DNA of 20,842 bases from AB-629-J13 sp964518835 (GTDB taxonomy: Bacteria > Fidelibacterota > Marinisomatia > Marinisomatales > AB-629-J13), in the NCBI GenBank assembly GCA_964518835.1, contig CAZFKU010000022.1:1-20842 (forward strand). Direction: 5' to 3'. The position numbers were made by a program, and so were the translations under genes. This document shows, piece by piece, positions 7,198 to 14,501 of the stretch (position 1 is its first letter; each line of letters starts with the position of its first letter). Under the pieces are notes generated by a model, which saw nothing but the letters and a program-made list of their open reading frames with translations, did no database searches and was not told where the DNA came from.

Positions 7198-8430
7198 ATG
7201 GTCACTCTTTTAAAACAACCAACTTTTCTTCTATTTTTTATCGGGAATACAATTTCCCTAATAGGATTTGGATTCAATCTCATTGGTTTCAGTTGGTTAG
7301 TACTTGAGGAAACAGGTTCAGAAATCATTTTGGGCCAGATCATGGCTGCAGCAACACTGCCCGGACTATTAATTTCCTTATTTACAGGTGTAATCATCGA
7401 CAAAGTGAATAGAAAATGGTTATTGGTCATTTTAGATATTTTTAGAATGGTCATACTTGGCGTATTCGTTTTGCTATTAACCAAGGTAGAATTTTCTATG
7501 ATCTATTTATTCTTAACTGTATTCTTAATGGGAATTGGGAATTCGCTTTTTTGGCCCACAGCCACGGCTTTTGTTCAGGAAATAGTGAGTGATGATGAGT
7601 ATTTTAATGCCAATGCTCTTCTCTCAGCGAGTTATCAGACCGGATCAATCCTTGGAGCAGGATTAGGGGGATTGGTGGTTCATTCTTTTGGTGTGGAGTT
7701 TGCACTTACTATAAATATTTGTACATATTTTATATCATCTTTATTTATTGCAGGAGCACCATTTATTTACAAAAGAAATCATCATGAATCTGAAAAAATC
7801 ATAGAAGCAATTTCCAAGGGATTCAGATTTTTAAAAAATGAGAAAGGGTTATTAGTTTTTGGTTTGACTTCAATATTAGCTGATGTTGCTATTTGGGGTT
7901 CACTAACGGTATTAACCATTTCCATTTCAAAATTGATTTTTAATGCAGGTTCCTGGGGATATGGAGTGATGGACGGTTTTTATGGTGTGGGAGCACTCAT
8001 GTCAACCCTTACGTCCGGATATGTACTTTCAAAAATGAAAAAACAATATTTTCTTTTAACCTGTTTTATTCTTGCAGGTTTAATGTGCATTTTAGCACCG
8101 GTCTCTCCATCATTATGGGTGGCTTCTTTTGCATATTTGATTATGGGATTATCCAATAATTCTGCACGAATAACAGTTCGAACTGTCATGATGGAACTGG
8201 TATCAAATAAGATTATGGGACGAGTCCAAACTCTTTTCGGAATGTACACCCGTGTTTTTGTTATTTTAAGTTCCCTTATAGCAGGATATCTGGTGGAAAA
8301 TTATTCTATACTATCGGGAATGGTATTTTCAATGATTCATTTTTTGGGTGCTGCTGTGGGAGTTTTGGTAATCATCAGTTCCTATGAATTTCGAAAGGTT
8401 TTATTACCTCAGGAAATCAAAATTAAATAA
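7198..8430 (+). CDS. MFS transporter, DHA3/EntS-like exporter family
   Basis: An inner-membrane protein of 410 residues with about a dozen hydrophobic segments. The first cytoplasmic loop carries the MFS motif A in the form GVIIDKVNRKW. The layout, with the N-terminus LLKQPTFLLFFIGNTISLIGFG, GQIMAAATLPGLL in TM2 and NANALLSASYQTGSILGAGLGG in the middle, is typical of the MFS_3/TMEM... type exporters related to EntS and macrolide efflux proteins. The substrate cannot be read from sequence. No ribosome-binding site is visible. It follows sodN after an apparent terminator and converges with the gene on the other strand, so it is probably a single-gene transcript. Confidence 0.85.
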   Translation: MVTLLKQPTFLLFFIGNTISLIGFGFNLIGFSWLVLEETGSEIILGQIMAAATLPGLLISLFTGVIIDKVNRKWLLVILDIFRMVILGVFVLLLTKVEFSMIYLFLTVFLMGIGNSLFWPTATAFVQEIVSDDEYFNANALLSASYQTGSILGAGLGGLVVHSFGVEFALTINICTYFISSLFIAGAPFIYKRNHHESEKIIEAISKGFRFLKNEKGLLVFGLTSILADVAIWGSLTVLTISISKLIFNAGSWGYGVMDGFYGVGALMSTLTSGYVLSKMKKQYFLLTCFILAGLMCILAPVSPSLWVASFAYLIMGLSNNSARITVRTVMMELVSNKIMGRVQTLFGMYTRVFVILSSLIAGYLVENYSILSGMVFSMIHFLGAAVGVLVIISSYEFRKVLLPQEIKIK

Positions 8431-8431
8431 A

Positions 8432-8460
8432 TTTAATCACTTTAACAGTGGAGATTTAAA
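8432..8460. terminator. Imperfect hairpin between convergent genes
   Basis: CACT and AGTG pair around TTAAC (8438-8450), and flanking TTTAA/TTTAAA could extend the stem across a GAG bulge. The A/T-rich flanks would suit a weak bidirectional terminator between the MFS gene and the minus-strand gene. Confidence 0.3.
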
Positions 8461-8477
8461 GAGTAATTAATAAAAAT

Positions 8478-10058
8478 TCAGGATTTAATAATTTCCTTAT
8501 AAAGATTTTTTTTAAATATTGCAGAGCAGGTAAGGAGTCCTGCAAATAAAGCTCCAGTCAATCCAACAGTGGTAATATCCTGACCAGTAAGGAATAGCCC
8601 TTTTATGGGAGTCTGAGGTCTCAACCAACGTTGACGAAACCGGGAAGGAGTGTGTTCCAATCCGTACAATTCCCCTTTCTCATAGTTCATCATGGCTCTT
8701 GTGGAAAGTGGAGTGGAAAGTTCGTAGAAATCAATTTTACCTTTTAAACGGGGTAGTGTACTGTAAATTTGGTCAAACATTCTTTGGCAAATTTCTTCCT
8801 TCAAAGACTCATAATCTGCTCCCCTGTTTTTCCAGGGTTGGTCTTTCCATTTTTCAAACCATGAAAAGGGGGCAAGAGTGATAGCTTCCATTGTGGTTCT
8901 GTCCGGGGAGGATTTTAATTTTTCCGGATCCTTGATTGAGGGAAATGAAAGATATAAAACCGGAAATGGATTCGATTGACCCTGTAAAAATTCCTTCACA
9001 TTCTTGTCATGGTCATAGGAAGGATAAATCCAATAATTTGTTGTAGTTAGACCCATTTCCTCAGGTGAGCCTTTCATCCCAATGTACATACATAAATGAC
9101 CGTGAGTTTTAGTCACGGCAGACAATTTTGATTTAAAATCCTGCAAATGATTCGAAGGTATCATTTTACCGAAGGTGTTCATTACACCGGCACTGCTGAC
9201 AATCAGGGAAGAATAGATTTCTTCACCTGATTCAAGTTTTACTCCTACAGCTCGATTTTTGTGAATGATAATCTCCTTAACACCTGAACTTACACAAACC
9301 TCCCCTCCGGAATTTCTTATAACAGGTAAAATAGATTCTGCAATTTTTCCCGAACCGCCGATGGGATAATTTCCTCCGTCCAGGTAATGTTTGGCCACTC
9401 CTGCATGCATGACAAAACTGCTTTGTTTTGGAGGTAAGCCATAATCTCCCCATTGTCCTGTCAATACACCTAATAATTTTTTATCTTGTGAAAGATTGGA
9501 TATCACATTATGAGTGGTTTGGTCGGATAATCCGTAATAAGGTCTGGTCTGAAAAGGCGAGAGAATTGCGGATAAGAAGGAAGGGAGAACTTTGTTTTTA
9601 TAATAGGGAATGCTTTTTCTGGTCACCTCATCTAACAGGGAAATGTAGCGGTACGCAGCATGATCTTCTCCGGGAAACCACGCCACAAGATTTTCAATAA
9701 ACTGTTCTTTGGGAGACACAAATTTATATTCCCTGTCCGGGAAAACAATAGTATCGTAGTTATCATCCATTTTATGCCACTCCAACCGTCCCTGGGAAAT
9801 ATAATCAAACAGTTTTCTGGATGCATTATTTTTATTATGGACATCTCCAACATAATGAATCCCAACATCCCATTCATATTTATTCCGTTTGAAAGTGTGA
9901 GTATATCCTCCCGGTTTAAAGTGTTTTTCCAGAAGAAGACATTTGTTCCCTTTTTGAGAAAGTAAGGCACCACAGCATAATCCACTCATTCCTGAACCGA
10001 TAATAACAGCATCATACGAATCACTGAATTCAGCAGTGCTATATTTTTTGTATTTCAC
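8478..10058 (-). CDS. RetSat-like FAD oxidoreductase (all-trans-retinol 13,14-reductase / carotenoid isomerase family)
   Basis: A 526-residue FAD-dependent flavoprotein of the phytoene desaturase/CrtISO/RetSat superfamily. The dinucleotide-binding motif is AVIIGSGMSGLCCG (18-31), followed by LLLEKHFKPGGYTHTF and DVGIHYVGD. The C-terminal FAD segment GLFLTGQDITTVGLTGALFAG, ending in SAIFKKNLY, closely resembles vertebrate retinol saturase as I recall it, more than bacterial CrtI. Members reduce or isomerise polyene double bonds; the substrate here is unknown. The start codon is GTG and an in-frame TAA lies two codons upstream, fixing the N-terminus. No Shine-Dalgarno sequence is visible. No carotenoid or rhodopsin genes occur in the window. 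Confidence 0.87.
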   Translation of the reverse strand: MKYKKYSTAEFSDSYDAVIIGSGMSGLCCGALLSQKGNKCLLLEKHFKPGGYTHTFKRNKYEWDVGIHYVGDVHNKNNASRKLFDYISQGRLEWHKMDDNYDTIVFPDREYKFVSPKEQFIENLVAWFPGEDHAAYRYISLLDEVTRKSIPYYKNKVLPSFLSAILSPFQTRPYYGLSDQTTHNVISNLSQDKKLLGVLTGQWGDYGLPPKQSSFVMHAGVAKHYLDGGNYPIGGSGKIAESILPVIRNSGGEVCVSSGVKEIIIHKNRAVGVKLESGEEIYSSLIVSSAGVMNTFGKMIPSNHLQDFKSKLSAVTKTHGHLCMYIGMKGSPEEMGLTTTNYWIYPSYDHDKNVKEFLQGQSNPFPVLYLSFPSIKDPEKLKSSPDRTTMEAITLAPFSWFEKWKDQPWKNRGADYESLKEEICQRMFDQIYSTLPRLKGKIDFYELSTPLSTRAMMNYEKGELYGLEHTPSRFRQRWLRPQTPIKGLFLTGQDITTVGLTGALFAGLLTCSAIFKKNLYKEIIKS

Positions 10059-10206
10059 TTTTTATAAAGGAATTCTTGGTTTCTTAAGGCAATAGATGGA
10101 TAAATTTACCTTTTAATCATTATCAAAAATGAAGGTCATCCATAAATAAATCAAAATAGGAAGATGTGATATTTTTAAATTGACACCTTCTATTTAATCA
10201 AAAACA
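10059..10206. promoter_or_regulatory. Divergent intergenic region, RetSat-like gene / tig
   Basis: This 148-base A/T-rich gap must hold promoters for both divergent genes. TATAAA on the minus strand (10066-10061) lies two bases before the GTG of the minus-strand gene. On the + strand TTGACA (10180-10185) and TATTTAAT (10191-10198) are visible, but only five bases apart, so they do not form one standard promoter. Nothing else stands out. Confidence 0.3.
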
Positions 10207-11499
10207 GTGGAAATTCAAATAAACCAAAATGGGGCTTTCAGGCGGGATATGCTTTTGTCCATTCCCTGGGAAGAATGTGCCCCGGATTATGAAAAATCAT
10301 TCAAGAATCTGAGGAGAAAAATAAAACTGCCGGGGTTTCGTCCGGGAAAAGTACCCAAACAGGTTTTGATAAATCAATATCAACCGTTGATAGAAGCAGA
10401 ATTTTTAGAATTCAACATTCAATCTTATTATCAGAAAGCGTTGAAAAGTGAAGAGCTTGAACCCATAAATAAGGGAGAAGTATCCGATGTGGAATTCAAA
10501 TACGGACAAACATTCACCTTTAAAATAACCTTTGATGTTGAACCTGAAATAACCCTTCCTAAATTGAAAAGAAACAAATTGAAGGTTTTAAAACCAGTCT
10601 ATGAAATAGATGAGGAGGATGTAAAACTGACCATTGAAGAATTCCGCCGATCACATACAAAAGTGGAAACAGTTGAATCCGGAGCTGACACCGGAGACTT
10701 TATCCTTTGTAATCTTCAGGAAACTGATTTTTCGGGAAATCCATTGATCGGGCGGAAAATAGAAAAACAATATTTGAAAGTGGGTGATTCTCATTTGTCG
10801 GACGAAACTCACACAGCATTAAAGGGTGTTAAACCGGGAGATAACAGAAAAATCACCCTGAATTCCGGTGAAAATGTGACCCACTATAATGTGGATGCAA
10901 TCAATGTGGAGCGGCATATACTCCCGGAAATAAATGATGAATTTGTTTCCCATATTGATCCGGAAGTATCGGATGTGGATGGTTGGAAAGAAAAAATTCG
11001 AACAGCGATTGAAACCCGTTATGAGACCAGAGCAAAAGAAGAGTTCAAACAGCATGTCATAGATGCCTATATTCAGTATGTCAATCCTGAATATCCTGAA
11101 TCCATGGCAGAAGCCTATCTGGACAACCTCATCGAAGATGTGAAACAATCCGGGGAAAAAGTGAAGGATGAAGAAAAACTGCGGGACATGTTTCGCCCTT
11201 CTGCAATTCGAAATCTCAAATTTTATCTTATTAGGAAAGCACTGGTGAAAGATCAAAACATCTCTGTTTCTGTTGATGAAGTTGAAGAGGAGATCAGAGA
11301 GAGAGTGGAAATGAATCAAGATAAAGCCGGTGAAATTTCAAAATATTACCGCAAACCCAGTAATAAAAAACGGTTGTCAGATGAATTGATGGATAGAAAG
11401 ATAACTGATTTTCTCGAACAATATACGAAGGTTAAAATTGAAACAATTAAAACAGAGGATCTTCGTAAAAAAGAAATGGAGCATACCCATGAGCACTGA
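10207..11499 (+). CDS. tig: Trigger factor
   Basis: Ribosome-bound chaperone and peptidyl-prolyl isomerase that meets nascent chains at the exit tunnel. The ribosome-binding signature is GFRPGKVPK (43-51) in the N-terminal domain; a PPIase-like FKBP domain follows at about 150-240, then the helical C-terminal arms. Length (430) is normal. The start is GTG: an in-frame TAA lies four codons upstream and no ATG is available, so the N-terminus MEIQINQNGAF is secure. There is no Shine-Dalgarno sequence. The protein ends in a short His-rich tail (MEHTHEH) whose codons also contain the ribosome-binding site and start of clpP. Confidence 0.95.
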   Translation: MEIQINQNGAFRRDMLLSIPWEECAPDYEKSFKNLRRKIKLPGFRPGKVPKQVLINQYQPLIEAEFLEFNIQSYYQKALKSEELEPINKGEVSDVEFKYGQTFTFKITFDVEPEITLPKLKRNKLKVLKPVYEIDEEDVKLTIEEFRRSHTKVETVESGADTGDFILCNLQETDFSGNPLIGRKIEKQYLKVGDSHLSDETHTALKGVKPGDNRKITLNSGENVTHYNVDAINVERHILPEINDEFVSHIDPEVSDVDGWKEKIRTAIETRYETRAKEEFKQHVIDAYIQYVNPEYPESMAEAYLDNLIEDVKQSGEKVKDEEKLRDMFRPSAIRNLKFYLIRKALVKDQNISVSVDEVEEEIRERVEMNQDKAGEISKYYRKPSNKKRLSDELMDRKITDFLEQYTKVKIETIKTEDLRKKEMEHTHEH

Positions 11500-12088
11500 A
11501 GAAATTTCTCAATTGGTCCCTATAGTAGTTGAACAAGCAGGACGGACGGAAAGAGCTTATGATATCTATTCCCGGCTTCTTAAAGAACGTATCGTTTTTC
11601 TGGGAAGTGGAATTGATGATAATGTGGCATCTCTCATCATTGCTCAACTCCTATTTCTTGAAGCGGAAAATCAGGAGAAGGACATTTTTCTTTACATCAA
11701 CTCTCCCGGTGGGTTCGTCACAGCGGGAATGGGAATTTATGACACCATTCAATATATTAAACCTGAAGTAGCTACAATTTGTATGGGACAGGCATCCAGC
11801 ATGGGAGCATTGTTATTAGCAGGGGGAGCTAAAGGAAAACGGTCGGCACTGCCCCATGCCCGGATTATGATCCATCAGCCCTTAGGGGGTGCAGAGGGAC
11901 AAGCAAGCGATATTAAAATTCAGGCAGATGAAATTGTGAGACTCAGAAAATCAATAAATAAAATTTTGAGTAAAGCCACAGGACAAACTATAAAGCGGAT
12001 TGAAAAAGATACGGATCGAAATAATTTTATGAGTCCGGACGAAGCAAAAAAATATGGAATTATTGATAAAATATTGTCTTCCAGATGA
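11489..12088 (+). CDS. clpP: ATP-dependent Clp protease proteolytic subunit, Asn in place of catalytic Asp
   Basis: ClpP is the barrel-shaped serine peptidase that degrades proteins fed by ClpX or ClpA/C. With the ATG at 11489 it has 199 residues, the family's usual size, and is preceded by GGAG (11478-11481). A longer frame opens at 11438 but its extra residues lie wholly inside tig. The nucleophile is Ser104 in GQASSMGA and the base His129 in RIMIHQPLGG. The third triad residue, Asp in DRDNF/ERDRF of other ClpPs, is Asn178 here (KDTDRNNFMSPDEA; codon AAT 12020-12022). It overlaps tig by 11 bases. No clpX follows, unlike the frequent tig-clpP-clpX order. Confidence 0.95.
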   Translation: MSTEEISQLVPIVVEQAGRTERAYDIYSRLLKERIVFLGSGIDDNVASLIIAQLLFLEAENQEKDIFLYINSPGGFVTAGMGIYDTIQYIKPEVATICMGQASSMGALLLAGGAKGKRSALPHARIMIHQPLGGAEGQASDIKIQADEIVRLRKSINKILSKATGQTIKRIEKDTDRNNFMSPDEAKKYGIIDKILSSR

Positions 12089-12209
12089 CAAGTTCCCATT
12101 CAAAATATCCGGTAAATTAACTATGCCTTGTTTAATAGTGATTTTCGATTAAATTTCGCTTTCATATTTGTATCCAAATTATAGTTTTTAGCTAATCATT
12201 TATTTAAAC

Positions 12210-14489
12210 GTGATAAAAAACCGAATTTTTCTTTTGCTGATACTCATACTTTTTGGCTTTATGATCATGGGTTGTGAGCAAGAAGAGGCTGAAGAGATTG
12301 AATCTTTTGAACTGATAAATACATTAGATAATGCTTCGGTTGGGAATGGATTGACGGGGCATATCCAGAATTATTTTTATAGTTTGGAAGATGAGGTAGT
12401 GGTCCAATTCTACCGGTTTGACAATGCATCATTTGGATTTAAATACGAAGACTATTTAGCCCTGTTTAATAAAGAACCCACCCAGCTTACGTTTAAAACC
12501 TATCCTCAATTGGTGGTTTCAGATACTCCAAATGATCTGGATACATCTGCATATATGAAAATCACACCTGATTCCCCTGTATGGCTGACGGAAAGATCAG
12601 ACCTCGATCCAGAAAATTGCCCTGTTTCTCTGTGTGAAAGCGGTCTGGAAATATCATTCAATGAGGAAGGGAAGGTAATTGAGGACTCAGTTGCACTTTT
12701 TTCCATTCAATATAAAAATGTGGACAAACTGGAATGGGAATTTGATGCGGAACCGGATTTACAGAGATATAAACCGGTGAATTCCGATTGGTTATTTCAA
12801 AGCGATACAATCAGATTTCAGGATACATTGGACATTGTATCATACACATCTGTTATTGCTGACTTACCGGAAGAAGGATTTGTGTTTGTGGATCGTTCCG
12901 AATGGGAACAAACCGAAAATGAATACTCGTCAGATTTGGTGCCTATTTCTAAAGAATTTTATTTTCCTTCATGGCGAAGGATCAGCGGAGATTCACTTAT
13001 TTTCAGGATAAATACAGATTGCAATGACAACGGGCTATACGATAGTGAAGCAGAAACTATTGCATCTTCTTCCGGGGATTGTGGTTCAGGAGAAACTTTT
13101 ATCCTCACAAATGAATCAACGGGAGCCGGTTTCTGCGACAGGGGAAATGATGTATGGGATCCGGCTGAAGTCTATGTTGACCATAATAACAATGGTGTCT
13201 ATGATTTGATTGAACCTTTTGAGGATAGAAATTGCAATGAGTTATGGGATGATGCAGAAGGATTTATGGATGAAAATAATAATGAAATGTGGGACGAAGG
13301 GGAAACGGTTACGGATTTAGGAAACCGATTATTTGATCAACCGGAGCAATTTACAGATGAAAATGGAAACGGAGTTGGGGATCCGGAAGAATTATTTATT
13401 TTTGATTTAGCTCCTAAAACTCTTTTAGTGGATTGGTCTGATCCGGTAAATCCAATTCCCATGACCACTGTTTATCCGAATGATTCTCTCACTACCCGCT
13501 GGGGAATAAAATATTATGATATCATTCGTGAAACAGACAGAACTGACTTTAAAACTGTCTGGGTGGATAATCTGGATTCTTTGGTAACTCAATATAATAA
13601 TAAAATCATCGAACAGGTTGTTGAAGATGGAGGAGGTGTAGATTATTACGTTACCAAGACGGAATGGATTGAATCAGACCCTTCTTTTGGTGATGTCCGT
13701 TTTTATGATTACCATATATTTAAAGTGGATGAAAATATCTTTAAATTGGTACATCCCAGTTATTTTAAACCTTATGGGTATCATGGCTTCACCTATGATT
13801 TTATGAGCAATTCGGTAAGCTTTTCAACACAAAGTTACGATGACGGATTCTGGTATACCCAAAATGCCATGGATGAAATTTTATATCATACCTCTAACGG
13901 TTTGATTCGTGATGGTGAAATTGTCAATGAGGAATATTATGACACCACATCTGTGGGAATATATTTTGTCCGTAAATCTCAGCAGGTTTTTTCAGACAGC
14001 GTAACAGTTCCTGCAAAAAATGTACGGGGATTTGAAGATAATACCGGTACGATTCAATGTTATACCGAATTGCCTGATATGGTGACGACCATTGATGAAT
14101 GTCCCGCTGCTGACACAACATTTAACGAATGTTTCAAGATTATCCGTAGTGTCAATATGACTATGGTTGGAAGCGGTGTGGAATGGGAAGAAGAAAACAC
14201 AACCTGGCTGGTGAAAAATTATGGAATTGTTAAATCCGAGTTAAAAGTCCGCTGGGGAGAATCTATCTGGTTCGATTCAAATGATGAGATCTGGGCAGGT
14301 TATTCCCGCTGGGAAATGGGTCATCATTCATCAGAAACAGGTGATTCCGGACTTCTCTCAAAACTGCTGAACCCGGTTCGCTCCGTCAGTCTAAATTCAT
14401 TGGATGATGTGGAAGAGTTGAATAACGATCCTTATCTGATTCATCGTACGTCCGGACTTCATCGTGTTCAGTTTCCACCGGAGAATTAA
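12210..14489 (+). CDS. Large surface lipoprotein with Asp/Asn-rich repeats
   Basis: I do not recognise a named family. The 759-residue protein starts with a lipoprotein signal (MIKNRIFLLLILILFGFMIMGC), with the lipid-modified Cys at 22, then an acidic stretch. This predicts anchoring in the outer or inner membrane facing the periplasm or surface. Residues about 30-265 are beta-rich, 270-394 hold seven Asp/Asn-rich putative Ca2+-binding loops, and 400-759 are again rich in aromatic and beta-type sequence. Four Cys residues lie in or near the repeats. The start is GTG; an in-frame TAG is seven codons upstream, and a later ATG (12261) would lose the signal peptide. No Shine-Dalgarno sequence. 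It lies 12 bases before the TonB-dependent receptor, so the two are probably co-transcribed. It lacks obvious SusD features. Confidence 0.8.
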   Translation: MIKNRIFLLLILILFGFMIMGCEQEEAEEIESFELINTLDNASVGNGLTGHIQNYFYSLEDEVVVQFYRFDNASFGFKYEDYLALFNKEPTQLTFKTYPQLVVSDTPNDLDTSAYMKITPDSPVWLTERSDLDPENCPVSLCESGLEISFNEEGKVIEDSVALFSIQYKNVDKLEWEFDAEPDLQRYKPVNSDWLFQSDTIRFQDTLDIVSYTSVIADLPEEGFVFVDRSEWEQTENEYSSDLVPISKEFYFPSWRRISGDSLIFRINTDCNDNGLYDSEAETIASSSGDCGSGETFILTNESTGAGFCDRGNDVWDPAEVYVDHNNNGVYDLIEPFEDRNCNELWDDAEGFMDENNNEMWDEGETVTDLGNRLFDQPEQFTDENGNGVGDPEELFIFDLAPKTLLVDWSDPVNPIPMTTVYPNDSLTTRWGIKYYDIIRETDRTDFKTVWVDNLDSLVTQYNNKIIEQVVEDGGGVDYYVTKTEWIESDPSFGDVRFYDYHIFKVDENIFKLVHPSYFKPYGYHGFTYDFMSNSVSFSTQSYDDGFWYTQNAMDEILYHTSNGLIRDGEIVNEEYYDTTSVGIYFVRKSQQVFSDSVTVPAKNVRGFEDNTGTIQCYTELPDMVTTIDECPAADTTFNECFKIIRSVNMTMVGSGVEWEEENTTWLVKNYGIVKSELKVRWGESIWFDSNDEIWAGYSRWEMGHHSSETGDSGLLSKLLNPVRSVSLNSLDDVEELNNDPYLIHRTSGLHRVQFPPEN
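13017..13391 (+). repeat. Seven D-x-N-x-N-x-x-[WYF]-D-x-x-E repeats in the lipoprotein
   Basis: Residues 270-394 contain seven copies: DCNDNGLYDSEAE, DRGNDVWDPAE, DHNNNGVYDLIEP, DRNCNELWDDAE, DENNNEMWDEGE, DLGNRLFDQPE and DENGNGVGDPEE. The last six are closely spaced, roughly every 15-18 residues. The alternating acidic/Asn pattern resembles EF-hand, dockerin and thrombospondin type 3 calcium loops. Copies 4 and 6 are degenerate. Confidence 0.75.
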
Positions 14490-14501
14490 TTTGAGCTTCA
14501 A

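Noticed and set aside
10180..10198. TTGACA plus TATTTAAT as a standard promoter for tig
   Set aside because: The two elements are only five bases apart, far from the 16-18 expected.
11438..11488. 17-residue N-terminal extension of ClpP
   Set aside because: It lies wholly within tig in another frame. The ATG at 11489 has a GGAG site and gives the normal ClpP length.
12089..12209. Small RNA or terminator between clpP and the lipoprotein gene
   Set aside because: I see only weak -10-like A/T stretches and a 5-base TTGTC/GACAA pair at the clpP stop without a T run.
12210..14489. SusD-like lipoprotein paired with a SusC-like receptor
   Set aside because: The lipoprotein lacks SusD-type helical repeat sequence and instead has beta-rich segments and Asp/Asn loops, so I kept it as an unrecognised family.
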